Part shown: positions 15,487 through 24,800 of the stretch, in pieces
Position numbering within the stretch: position 1 is the first letter of the stretch
Layout: every line of letters begins with the position of its first letter
Translations under genes and position numbers: made by a program
The notes under the pieces: model-generated
What the model saw: only the letters and a program-made list of their open reading frames with translations
Database searches by the model: none
Told to the model about the DNA's origin: nothing
Source: Candidatus Rokuibacteriota bacterium
Lineage (GTDB): Bacteria > Methylomirabilota > Methylomirabilia > Rokubacteriales > CSP1-6
Assembly: GCA_003220265.1 (NCBI GenBank)
Contig: QHRW01000001.1
Coordinates: 1 to 38,107 of the forward strand
DNA: 38,107 nt
Direction: 5' to 3'

Positions 15487-16433
15487 GGCGTTACCTCGCC
15501 CGCCGGCTCCTGTTGCTGGTGCCGGTCCTGGCGGGAGTGTCGATCGTGATCTTCCTGGTCCTTCATCTCTCGCCGGGGGACCCGGCGGAGATCATGCTCG
15601 GCTCGCAGGCCACGAAGGAAGACCTCGCGCGCCTGCGCGCCCAGATGGGCCTCGACGAGCCGCTGCACGTGCAGTACGTGCACTGGCTCGGCCATGTCGT
15701 TCGCGGCGACCTCGGCCGCTCGTTGTGGATGAAGCGGCCGGTGCTGCCCGAGGTGCTCCAGCGCTTGAAGGCCACGCTGCTGCTCACGGGCACCGCGCTC
15801 GTGCTCTCGACCACCCTCGGTCTCGGGCTCGGCGTGGCCTCAGCGGCGTGGCCGCGCTCGCGGCTCGATCGCTTCAGCGCGGCGGCCTCGCTGTTCGGCG
15901 CCAGCATGCCGTCGTTCTGGCTGGGCATCGTGCTGATGGTGATCTTCGCGCTCTGGCTCGGTTGGCTGCCGGCCTCCGGCATGTTCGCGCCCTACGGCGG
16001 CGGTGGGGCCGGCGACCTCGCCGCCCACCTCGTGCTGCCGGCGCTCACGCTGGCGGCGGCGTCGGTCACGATCGTCGCCCGCCTCACGCGCAGCACGATG
16101 CTGGAGACGCTCGGCCAGGACTACATCCGCACGGCGCGCGCCAAGGGCGTGGCCGAGCGCTTCGTGGTGCTGCGCCACGGTCTGAAGAACGCGCTCATTC
16201 CCATCGTCACCGTGATCGGTGTGCAGGCCGGCTACCTGCTCGGCGGCGCCGTCCTCACCGAGACAGTGTTCGCGTGGCCCGGCGTGGGCACGCTGATGGT
16301 GCAGGGGATCCTCGCCCGCGACTTCCCGCTCGTGCAGGGCTGCGTGCTGGTCGTCGCGCTCAGCTTCGCCCTCGTGAACCTGGGCGTGGACCTGCTCTAC
16401 GCCTGGCTCGATCCGCGCATTCGGTATGAGTGA
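15483..16433 (+). CDS. ABC transporter permease, DppB family
   Basis: 316 residues, six spans. DppB features: LHLSPGDPAEIML, RGDLGRSLWMKRPV, the docking loop GQDYIRTARAKGVAERFV and the C-terminal WLDPRIRYE. The start GTG overlaps the preceding stop by GTGA, and its own stop overlaps the GTG of the next frame in the same way. Together with the DppC-type protein it forms the transport channel. Confidence 0.95.
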   Translation: MRRYLARRLLLLVPVLAGVSIVIFLVLHLSPGDPAEIMLGSQATKEDLARLRAQMGLDEPLHVQYVHWLGHVVRGDLGRSLWMKRPVLPEVLQRLKATLLLTGTALVLSTTLGLGLGVASAAWPRSRLDRFSAAASLFGASMPSFWLGIVLMVIFALWLGWLPASGMFAPYGGGGAGDLAAHLVLPALTLAAASVTIVARLTRSTMLETLGQDYIRTARAKGVAERFVVLRHGLKNALIPIVTVIGVQAGYLLGGAVLTETVFAWPGVGTLMVQGILARDFPLVQGCVLVVALSFALVNLGVDLLYAWLDPRIRYE

Positions 16434-16598
16434 GGGCCTCGATATGGCCCCCACACCCCCATCACTCGCAGCGCCCCGGCGGAGCCGTGGCGCTCCTCGA
16501 CCACCGTGGGAGGAGTGAGGGCCCCGACATGGCCCCCCCACCCCCCACCACTCGGAGCGCCGCGGCGGAGCCGTGGCGCTCCTCGACCACCGTGGGAC
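16430..16598 (+). repeat. Tandem two-hairpin repeat (two 85-base copies) at the dppB/dppC junction of operon 2
   Basis: Copy 1 is 16430-16514 and copy 2 is 16515-~16598, period 85; each begins GTGAGGGCC. Both have a first hairpin (GGCC with GGCC around CGAYAT) and a second whose arms in copy 2 are GGAGCGCC and GGCGCTCC. In the operon 1 copies the corresponding arms are GGGGCGCC and GGCGCCCC, a compensated pair change. Orientation relative to the operon is opposite to that at 10770-10950. Confidence 0.85.
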
Positions 16599-17452
16599 GT
16601 CCGCTGCGCTCGGAGACGCGCGCGCCGGCCCTCGCGCGCCGTCGCAACGTCGTGGCGATCGTCGCCGCCGGCGTGCTGATCGCCGCCGTGCTGGCCGCCG
16701 CCCTGGCGCCGTGGCTGCCGCTGCTCGATCCCGACACCGTGGACACGCCGAATCGCCTGCGCCCGCCGCTGTCGTCCGGCCACGCGCTCGGCACCGACGA
16801 GTTCGGCCGCGATCTCCTCGCGCGCCTGGTGTGGGGAGCCCGCGTGTCGCTGCTGGCGGGCGTGGCGACGGCGGCCGCCTCGATGCTCATCGGCGTGGCG
16901 CTCGGGATCCTCGGCGGCTTCTACACGGGATGGATCGAGACGCTCGTCATGCGGCTGACCGACATCCTGATGGCGTTTCCCTACATCCTGCTGGCCATCG
17001 CCATCGTGGGCGGCCTCGGCCCCGGGCTGCGCAACGCGATGATCGCCATCGCGATCGTCGGGTTCCCGCTCTACACGCGCCTGGTGCGCAGCGTCGTGCT
17101 GGCCCTGCGCGAGCGCGAGTTCGTGGAGGCGGCGCGCGCGCTCGGCGCCGGCGACCCCGTGATCCTGGGCCGCCATATCCTGCCACACCTGCTCTCGCCG
17201 GTGATCGTGGCCTTCAGCCTCGACGTCGGCGTGAAGATCCTCGCCACGGCCGGCCTTTCCTTCCTCGGCCTCGGCACGCAGCCGCCGACGGCGGACTGGG
17301 GCAGCATGCTCGCCACCGGCCGCCAGTTCGTGGTGCTGAGCCCGCACGTGGCGCTGCTGCCCGGCCTGGCCATCTTCGTGATCGTGCTGGCGCTCAACAT
17401 GATCGGCGACGCCCTGCGCGACCTCCTGGATCCGCGTGCGAGGCTCCGCTGA
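16430..17452 (+). CDS. ABC transporter permease, DppC family, with repeat-encoded N-terminal extension
   Basis: 340 residues from the coupled GTG at 16430. Residues 1-~54 are translated from the tandem repeat (Pro/His/Arg-rich) and are not part of the family. The conserved protein begins around RAPALARRRN, ahead of the first span. The GTDEFGRD signature of DppC is intact, as is the docking loop EAARALGAGDPVI. An alternative start is GTG 16592 at the end of the repeat, which would give the usual ~19 residues before span 1 but has no ribosome site. The GTGA overlap with dppB is also used at 15483 and 20751, so 16430 is probably the ancestral start with the repeat inserted behind it in an open frame. 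Confidence 0.9.
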   Translation: MRASIWPPHPHHSQRPGGAVALLDHRGRSEGPDMAPPPPTTRSAAAEPWRSSTTVGRPLRSETRAPALARRRNVVAIVAAGVLIAAVLAAALAPWLPLLDPDTVDTPNRLRPPLSSGHALGTDEFGRDLLARLVWGARVSLLAGVATAAASMLIGVALGILGGFYTGWIETLVMRLTDILMAFPYILLAIAIVGGLGPGLRNAMIAIAIVGFPLYTRLVRSVVLALREREFVEAARALGAGDPVILGRHILPHLLSPVIVAFSLDVGVKILATAGLSFLGLGTQPPTADWGSMLATGRQFVVLSPHVALLPGLAIFVIVLALNMIGDALRDLLDPRARLR

Positions 17453-17454
17453 CG

Positions 17455-18297
17455 ATGGAGCTTGCGGTCAACGGCACGACGCTGTTCTACGAAACCATCG
17501 GCGACGGCGCGCCATGCCTCAGCTTGCACGGCGGGCCGGGGACCGACGCGTCGGGTCTCAGCCGCAGTCTCGCGCCGCTGGCCGAGGCGCTCGGCCTGCG
17601 GCTGGTGCTCTACGACCACCGCGGGCACGGGCGCTCGGAGTGGGTGGACGTGAGGGAGTGCACGCAGGATCAGCTCGTGGCGGACGTCGAGGGCGTGCGC
17701 CAGGCGCTCGGGCTCGGGCCGGTGCTCGTGCTCGGCATCAGCTGGGGCGGGTTTCTCGGCCTGATGTACGCCGCGCGCTACCCGGACTCGGTGCGGGCGC
17801 TGGCCGTGGTCGGCGCCTCCGCCAGCCGCGACTTCATGGCTCGCGCCGAGGTGAACGCGAAGCGGCGCGCGACGCCCGCGCAGTGGGCGGCCTATCGCGC
17901 GCTCTGGGACGGCTCGCTCACGGACGACGACAGCTTCCGGAGGGCGTTTGACACGATCCGCGCGCTGTACTTCTTCGACGAGCGCCTGGCCGTCGCGAGC
18001 CTCGCGGCGCGCTCGGAGATCCGCTACCGCCTGGCCGTCCGCCAGTTCATCATCGCCCACGAGTACGCCCGCTACGACTGTCGCGGCGAGCTCTCCCGCA
18101 TCAGATGCCCGACGCTCGTGGCCGTGGGGCGCCACGACTGGATCTGCCCCGTCGACCAGGCGGAGGAGGTCCACCGCCTGGTCCCGCATTCCACGCTGGC
18201 CGTGTTCGAGGCCAGCGGTCATTCCCCGCACGTCGAGGAGCGCGAGGCGTTCGTGCGCGCGCTCGCCGCTACTTTCCGGTCCAGCGCACCGCCTTGA
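17455..18297 (+). CDS. Alpha/beta hydrolase, proline iminopeptidase-like
   Basis: 280 residues with the complete alpha/beta-hydrolase machinery: oxyanion segment HGGPG (25-29), YDHRGHGRS, nucleophile S96 in GISWGG, acid D228 (VGRHDWICP) and H256 (ASGHSPHVEE). HGGPG plus this layout is typical of the prolyl aminopeptidase (S33) group, which removes N-terminal residues from short peptides. The ATG is two bases after the dppC stop, so it belongs to ABC operon 2 and may trim imported peptides in the cytoplasm (no signal peptide). Exact substrate not readable. Its 3' end overlaps the convergent binding-protein gene by 29 bases. Confidence 0.92.
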   Translation: MELAVNGTTLFYETIGDGAPCLSLHGGPGTDASGLSRSLAPLAEALGLRLVLYDHRGHGRSEWVDVRECTQDQLVADVEGVRQALGLGPVLVLGISWGGFLGLMYAARYPDSVRALAVVGASASRDFMARAEVNAKRRATPAQWAAYRALWDGSLTDDDSFRRAFDTIRALYFFDERLAVASLAARSEIRYRLAVRQFIIAHEYARYDCRGELSRIRCPTLVAVGRHDWICPVDQAEEVHRLVPHSTLAVFEASGHSPHVEEREAFVRALAATFRSSAPP

Positions 18298-19897
18298 GCG
18301 ACTGGTAGACGCCGGCGAACGTGGGAATCGCCACGAACCCCTCGTAGCCCTGCCGCGTCACGTAGACCTGCTGCGGAAAATAGAGGAAGACGTACGGGGC
18401 GTCCTCCATCAGCACTTTCGAGAACTCGGCGTAGGCCTTCTTGCGCTCGGCCACGACGGCGGTGCGCCGCGCCTGCTCCAGCAGCTCGTCCACGCGCGCG
18501 TTCTTGTAGTGGGCGAAGTTGCGGCCCTTCCACTGGCTGGAATGCCAGATCGTGTACGCGAACGGATCGGGATCGTGGTGATTCGTCCAGTTCACCACGA
18601 TGCCCTCGAACTCCGAGGCGAAGAGCTTCTTGACGAACGTCGGCCAGTCGAGCGGCTCCAGCCGCGCGTCGACGCCGACGCGCTTCAGGTACTCCTGCAC
18701 GATCACGGCGGTGTCCTTCACCGTCGGGTTGGCCACGTCGTGCCGGATCGAGAAGCTGAACGGCTTGCCGTCCTTGACGAGGACGCCATCGGCGCCCGGC
18801 TTGAAGCCCGCCTCGGCCAGCAGCGCCTTGGCGCGGGCCGGGTCGTAGGCATACGGCTTCACCGAGGCGTCGTAGGCCCAGGAGCTCGGCGAGAACTGGC
18901 CGGCCGAGAGCGCGGCGTAGCCCTGCAGCACCTCCTTGATGATGCTGGGCACGTCGATCGCGTGGTTGAGGGCGCGTCGTACGCGCACGTCGTTGAACGG
19001 CACCAGGTCCTGCCGCCAGCCGAAGTACGTGTACGACGTGTTGTCGGCCACGAGTACCTTGAGCCCGGCCGTCTGCTTGAGGCGCGCCACTTCCGTCAGC
19101 GGTGGGTTCTCCATCAGGTCCACGCCGCCGGCGCGCAGCTCCTGGACCAGCACGACGCCATCGGGGATGATCCGGAAGATCAGCCGGTTCAGCGCCGGCC
19201 GGCCGCCGTGGTACTTGTCGTTGGCCTCCATCACGATCCGCTCGCCCCGACGCCACTCCACGAACTTGAAGGGCCCGGTGCCCACGGGCTTGCGGTTGAA
19301 CTCGGCCGTATTGAGGTCGGCGCCCTTGAGCAGGTGCTCGGGCACGATGCCGGCGCGCGGGTTGACCAGCACGGCGAGGAACGAGCCGGACGGATAGCGC
19401 AGCCGGAAGCGCACCGTGTGATCGTCCACGACCTCGATCGGCCGCACCGCGAGCTCCTCGGGCCGCTTGGGATTCTCCTTGGCCGTCAGCTCGGGGAAGC
19501 CGGCCAGCGCGTCGAAGTAGGCGCGATGCGGCGTGGTCACCTTGGGATCGAGCACGGAGTAGAACGTGAAGGCCACGTCGCGCGCCGTGAACGGCTTGCC
19601 GTCGTGCCACGTCACGCCCTTCTTGAGCTTGAACGTGTACGTGAGGCCATCGCGCGAGGTCTCCCACGACTCCGCCAGCAGCGGCTTCACGTTGAGGCTC
19701 TGGTCCAGCTCGAGGAGGCTGTCGAACACGGGCCACTCGACGATGTACGACATGCTGTCGGTGGCGATGATGGGGTTGAGCGAGGTGGCGTCGCCGCTGA
19801 GGCCGACGACCATGTCGCGGCCGGCTGCCGCAGCCGGCCGCAGACCGGTCAGTGTGAGTGCGACGACGAGCGCGGCGAGCACGATCGACTGGATCAC
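18269..19897 (-). CDS. ABC transporter solute-binding protein, family 5, Sec-exported
   Basis: 542 residues. The GTG at 19897 has GGGGAG upstream and opens a Sec signal peptide ending near AAAA-G. The body shows SBP family 5 marks: GDATSLNPIIATDSMSY, TYTFKLKKGVTWHDGKPF, GTGPFKFVEWRRGERI, NHAIDVPSI. Known role: solute capture for a DppBC permease. It is the last gene of operon 3, 14 bases after the dppC stop. Placing the binding protein after the permeases is the reverse of operons 1 and 2. Confidence 0.94.
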   Translation of the reverse strand: MIQSIVLAALVVALTLTGLRPAAAAGRDMVVGLSGDATSLNPIIATDSMSYIVEWPVFDSLLELDQSLNVKPLLAESWETSRDGLTYTFKLKKGVTWHDGKPFTARDVAFTFYSVLDPKVTTPHRAYFDALAGFPELTAKENPKRPEELAVRPIEVVDDHTVRFRLRYPSGSFLAVLVNPRAGIVPEHLLKGADLNTAEFNRKPVGTGPFKFVEWRRGERIVMEANDKYHGGRPALNRLIFRIIPDGVVLVQELRAGGVDLMENPPLTEVARLKQTAGLKVLVADNTSYTYFGWRQDLVPFNDVRVRRALNHAIDVPSIIKEVLQGYAALSAGQFSPSSWAYDASVKPYAYDPARAKALLAEAGFKPGADGVLVKDGKPFSFSIRHDVANPTVKDTAVIVQEYLKRVGVDARLEPLDWPTFVKKLFASEFEGIVVNWTNHHDPDPFAYTIWHSSQWKGRNFAHYKNARVDELLEQARRTAVVAERKKAYAEFSKVLMEDAPYVFLYFPQQVYVTRQGYEGFVAIPTFAGVYQSLKAVRWTGK

Positions 19898-19911
19898 GGT
19901 GCGTTCTCCCC

Positions 19912-20751
19912 TCACGAGGCGCCGCGCAGCGCGGGATCGAACGCGTCGCGCAGGCCGTCGCCGAACAGGTTGAAGCCGAGCACGGTGAAGAAGATGGCCA
20001 GGCCGGGAAAGGCCGCGATCCACCACGCCGAGGCGAGGAACTGGCGCCCTTCCACGACCATGTTGCCCCAGCTCGGCAGCGGCGGCTGGGCGCCCAGGCC
20101 CAGATAGCTCAGGCCCGATTCGATGAGGATCGTCTGGCCCAGCATGAGGCTGGCCTGGACGACGATGACCGGCAGCGCGTTGAGCAGCAGGTGCCGGCCG
20201 AGGATGCGCGCGTGGCCGGCGCCGAGTGCCACGGCCGCGTGCACGAAGTCGCGCGTGCGCAGGGCCAGGCACTCGGCCCGGACCACGCGCGCCGCCGGCG
20301 CCCACGTCACCAGGGCGATGACGAGGGCGGTGTTGAGGAGGCTCGCGCCGAAGAGCGCCACCACGACGAGGATCAAGAACAGCGCCGGCACCGACAGGAA
20401 CGCGTCGGCCACGCGCATGATGGCGTGGTCGGCGGCGCGGCCGAAGTAGCCGGCGGCGCCGCCCAGCACGGTGCCCACGACGAGCGAGAGCGCGGTGGCG
20501 GCGAAGCCGATCTGGAGCGACACGCGGCTGCCCCACATCACGCGGCTGAGCACGTCGCGCCCGAAGCCGTCGGTGCCGAGCCAGTGCGCGGGCCCCGGCG
20601 GCTGCAGCCGCTGCGTCAGCGACTGGGTCGAGTAGCTGTAGGGTGCCAGCGACGGCGCGAGCACGCCGGCCGCCAACATGAGGAGGACCGCCGCGGCGCC
20701 GATCATCGCGCGGCGGTGAGCCAGCAAGCGGACGAGCGCGGAGTCGCTCAC
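19912..20751 (-). CDS. ABC transporter permease, DppC family
   Basis: 279 residues from GTG 20751, which overlaps the dppB stop as GTGA. It has the DppC signature LGTDGFGRDVLSRVMWG, docking loop VALGAGHARILGRH, and late segment GLGAQPPLPSWGNMV. This copy has no N-terminal repeat insertion and no frameshift, so it is a useful in-window reference for the damaged copy at 11165. Confidence 0.95.
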   Translation of the reverse strand: MSDSALVRLLAHRRAMIGAAAVLLMLAAGVLAPSLAPYSYSTQSLTQRLQPPGPAHWLGTDGFGRDVLSRVMWGSRVSLQIGFAATALSLVVGTVLGGAAGYFGRAADHAIMRVADAFLSVPALFLILVVVALFGASLLNTALVIALVTWAPAARVVRAECLALRTRDFVHAAVALGAGHARILGRHLLLNALPVIVVQASLMLGQTILIESGLSYLGLGAQPPLPSWGNMVVEGRQFLASAWWIAAFPGLAIFFTVLGFNLFGDGLRDAFDPALRGAS

Positions 20752-21710
20752 TGGTAGGAGATCCGCGGGTCGATGACGGTGTAGGCGAGGTCGGTCAGGA
20801 GATTGGCGGCGATCACGACGGCCCCCACGATGAGGTTCACGCCCATGATCACCGGATAGTCGCGCTCGAACACGGCGCCCACCGCCAGCCGGCCGATGCC
20901 CGGCCACGCAAACACGGTCTCCGTCAGCACCGCGCCGCCGACCAGCGTGGGCAGCGAGAGTCCCACCACGGTCACGACCGGGATGAGCGCGTTGCGGAGC
21001 GCGTGCCGCCACACGACCCGGGCGTCCGCCAGGCCCTTGGCGCGCGCCGTGCGCACGTAGTCTTGCCGCAGCACCTCCAGCAGGCTCGAGCGCGTGAAGC
21101 GCATCACGGCCGCCATCTGGATGAGGCCGAGCGTCAGCGTCGGCAGCACGGCGTGCCGCGCGCGCGAGAGCAGATCGCCCTCGCGGCCGTACTCGGCCAG
21201 GCCGGACGGCGGCAGCCACGGCAGCGCGTCCGAGAAGAGCAGGATCAGCATGATGCCGAGCCAGAAGCTGGGAAACGACACGCCGAAGAGCGCGACGGCC
21301 GAGCCCAGCGTGTCCCACGCCGTGCCGCGGCGGACCGCCGCCAGCACGCCGAGGGGAACGGCCACCACGACCGCGAAGAGCAGCGCGCCGCCCGTGAGCT
21401 GCAGCGTCGGCCCCAGCCGATCGGCGATGAGGCTCGCGACGGGATCGCCGGTCTTGAACGAGCGGCCGAGGTCGCCGCGAACGGCCGCGCCCGCCCACGT
21501 CACGTACTGCAGGGCGAGCGGGCGATCGAGCCCCAGGCGCTGCCGGATCTGCGCGGCGGCCTCCGCGGAGAACTCGCCGCCGATCAGCACGGCCTCGGGC
21601 CCGCCGGGCGCCAGCCGCATGATCGCGAAGAGGATCATCGACACGCCCACGAGCATGAGCGCGGCGAAGCCCAGCCGGCGCAGGACGTACGAGCGGAGTC
21701 CGCGCTCCAT
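20748..21710 (-). CDS. ABC transporter permease, DppB family
   Basis: 320 residues, first gene of operon 3. DppB marks: MRLAPGGPEAVLIGG, RGDLGRSFKTGDPV, docking loop RQDYVRTARAKGLADARV and C-terminal VIDPRISYQ. ATG at 21710 has no Shine-Dalgarno site; a TATCGT box ends eight bases upstream, so the mRNA may be leaderless. The 111-base gap to the divergent DUF748 gene holds both promoters. Confidence 0.95.
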   Translation of the reverse strand: MERGLRSYVLRRLGFAALMLVGVSMILFAIMRLAPGGPEAVLIGGEFSAEAAAQIRQRLGLDRPLALQYVTWAGAAVRGDLGRSFKTGDPVASLIADRLGPTLQLTGGALLFAVVVAVPLGVLAAVRRGTAWDTLGSAVALFGVSFPSFWLGIMLILLFSDALPWLPPSGLAEYGREGDLLSRARHAVLPTLTLGLIQMAAVMRFTRSSLLEVLRQDYVRTARAKGLADARVVWRHALRNALIPVVTVVGLSLPTLVGGAVLTETVFAWPGIGRLAVGAVFERDYPVIMGVNLIVGAVVIAANLLTDLAYTVIDPRISYQ

Positions 21711-21718
21711 CGCGCCAG

Positions 21719-21724
21719 ACGATA
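21719..21724 (-). promoter_or_regulatory. -10-like box (TATCGT) for ABC operon 3, leaderless arrangement
   Basis: Reads TATCGT on the minus strand and ends 8 bases before the ATG at 21710, with no ribosome site between. Confidence 0.35.
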
Positions 21725-21821
21725 GAGAGGGCGCAGGGGGCTGTCAACACGGGCGAAATCGGCCTTCGCATCTGCACGGCGCGTGGCTTGCAGTCATCTT
21801 CCCCCCTCTTGAGGAGGAGCC

Positions 21822-24800
21822 ATGCGCCGGCGATACCTCTGGCTCGCGATCGCGGTCGTCCTGGTCCTCACCGGCGTCGCGCTGACGCTCGGCGCCGGCG
21901 GTCTGTCGGGGATCGCGCGGCGCGTCGCGATCAACCGGCTGCAGGCGATGACCGGGCGGACGGTGAGCATCGACCGCGTGGACGTCGAATTGCGCCGCGG
22001 CCACGTGGCCGTGCACGGCGCGCGCGTCCTCGACCGCGACGGCACGAGCACGCTGGCGACCTTCGGTCGCTTCGACGTCCGCCTGCACCTGCCGTCGCTC
22101 CTGGCCGGTCACGTCTGGATCCGCGACCTGACCATCGCCGACTCCACCGTCAACGTCGTGCGCACGGGCCCCCAGGAGTTCAACATCTCCGACCTCGTGG
22201 CGCGCTCCGGGAAGACGTCCGGCCGGCCGCTCGACGTCACGCTCGATCGCTTCGTCGTCACGCGCGGCACCGTGACGCTGGAAGACCGCGTGCTCAGCCC
22301 GCAGCGCACGTGGCGCTCGGAGCGCATCGAGATCGACGCGCGCAACCTCTCCACGCGGCGAAGCGGCGGCACGGCCACCGGCTCGTCGGTGACGGCGGGC
22401 TCACCCGTCGCGCTGACGATGACCGACGTGCGACTCTACCCGATCCATTTCCAGGCGTCGATGGACGTCGCCAACCTCGACCTGGCGCTGGCCCGCCTCT
22501 ACACGCCGCCCGACGCGCAGCTCACCGTGGACCGCGGCCGTCTCGGCGCGACGATCGCACTCCGCCTGGATGCGCGCGAGGGCATGCACGTCGATGGCGA
22601 CGTACGGCTCGCCGACGCGGTCCTGGTACGGCCAGGACGCACCGAGCCCGTCGTCACCACGCCGGCGGCAACCCTGACGCTCAGGGATCTCGCCCTCGGC
22701 ACCGGCACGGTGAACCCCGGCTCGCTCCGTCTCGCACGGCTCGAGCTGGCCGGCCGCGCCAGCCTCTTCGATCGCCGCGTGATGCCGGCGCGCCGCTACG
22801 AGATCGACGGCCTGCGGGCGACCGCGGAGCAGGTGACGTGGCCGGTGACGACGCCCGCGCGCATCGCGGTGGTCTCGCGCGTGCCGGGTGGTGGCCAGCT
22901 CGACGTCCGCGGCACGGCGCAGCTTCAGCCGGCCGCCGCGCAGGTGCGCGTGCGGCTCACCGGGACCGAGCTCGCGCCATGGTCACAGTTCCTGCCGGCG
23001 GCCGGCCGGGTCACCGGCACCGCCGCCGCCGATCTTTCGATCACCGCGCGGCTCGAGGGCGCACTCTCCGCGCGGGCGAACGGGACGGCCAGCCTCGCGC
23101 GGCTCGCCGTCCACGACGGCGACCACACGCCGGCCACGATCGAACGCATCGAGGCGAGCGGCCTCGCGTGGGAGTGGCCCGCGCAGCTCGTCGTCGATCG
23201 CGTGGTCGTGCGGCGGCCGTCGGCGCGGGTCGAGCGTGACGCGGCGGGGCGGCTGCGTCTCGTGGACTTGCTGCGGCCCGACGCGCCGGGCGTGAGCGAC
23301 GCGAGCGCGCGGCCAGCGGCGTCGTCCACGACAGTGGCGTCCACGACGGCGTCGCCGCCCGCCGCGCCGGCGATCCATGTGACGGTGCGGGAGGCGCGTG
23401 TCGAGGACGGCGCGCTCCAGTGGCGCGACGCCGCGGTGAAGCCCGCCGCCCAGGCCGATGTCGGCGCCGTCCAGCTCGTCGTTTCCGACGTCGCGTGGCC
23501 GTGGCGGGGTGCGGCGCCGGTGCGGCTGACGGCGCGGGCGCCCGGCGGCGGCACGCTGGACGCGCGCGGCACGGTGAACGCCGATCCCGTCACCGCTGAC
23601 CTGCGACTGGCGCTGCGCGGCGCGGATCTCGCCCCCTATCAGCCGTATCTCGGCTATCCCGTGAAGATCGCCGGGCGCGGCAGCGCCGAGCTGCAGGTGA
23701 CGCTGTCGCGTCTCGATCCCCTCGCGGCCAGTGTCCGTGGGCGCGCCGAGCTGACGCAGGCCGCCGTCGCCAGCGAGGCGGGTCCCATCGTGTCCGTGCC
23801 GCGCGCGGAGGTCGCGGACATCGCCGCCGACTGGCCAGAAAGCCGCGTGCGCGTGGGGCGCGTGCGCCTCGAGCGGCCGATCGTCTCGATGGAGCGCACG
23901 GCCGACGGACGGCTGCCGGTGCGCGACCTGTTCGCCGGCCGCGCCATCGAGAAGGGCCGTCCGGCCGCGGGCCGCGGGGACGACTCGCCCTCCGCGAGCA
24001 TCGAGGCGCCGGTGCGCGAAGCGCCGGCCCCGGGGCGCGAAGCGCCGTCCCTAGAGGTTGGCCGCATCGTCGTGAGCCAGGGCGCCGCGCGCTTCGTCGA
24101 TCGTACGGTGAGCCCGGCCTACGCCGAGGAGCTCTCCGCCCTCGACGTCGACGTAGCCGATCTCACCACGGCGGCCTCGCGGCCGGCGCGCGTGCGCCTC
24201 AAGAGCCGCGTGGGACCGACCGGCGCCTTCGAGCTGACGGGCACCGTGGCCGCCTTCGGCGGACCGCTCGCCGCGGACCTGGAGGCCCGCCTGCGCGATT
24301 TCACGGTGCCGCGCGTGAACCCCTACCTCGAGCGCTACGTGGCGTGGAGCGCGCGCGACGGCCGCCTGTTCCTCGACCTGCGCGCGCGCGTGCGCGGCGA
24401 GGCGATGGAGGCGCGCAACGACGTGCGCCTCGTGCGGCTGAAGGTCGAGCGGGCCGGCGCCCACGACGAGGCGCGCGACCGGATCGGGCTGCCGCTCGGC
24501 CTCGTCGTGGCGCTGATGAAGGACCGCCGCGGCGAGATTGCCCTCACGCTGCCGGTCGGCGGCCGCCTCGACGATCCGCGCTTCGAGCTGAAGGAGGCGA
24601 TCTGGGGCGCCGTGCGCGCCATCGCCGTCAAGACGATCACGCTGCCCGTGAGCTGGATCGGCCGCGTGCACTTGACGCGCGACTCGAAGATCGCCGACAT
24701 CACGGTGGACCCGGCGAGCTTCGAGCCCGGTCGCGCGGCGCCCACGGCGGCCGGCCGTGACCAGGTCCGCCGCGTCGTGGAGTTCCTGCAGCACATGCCC

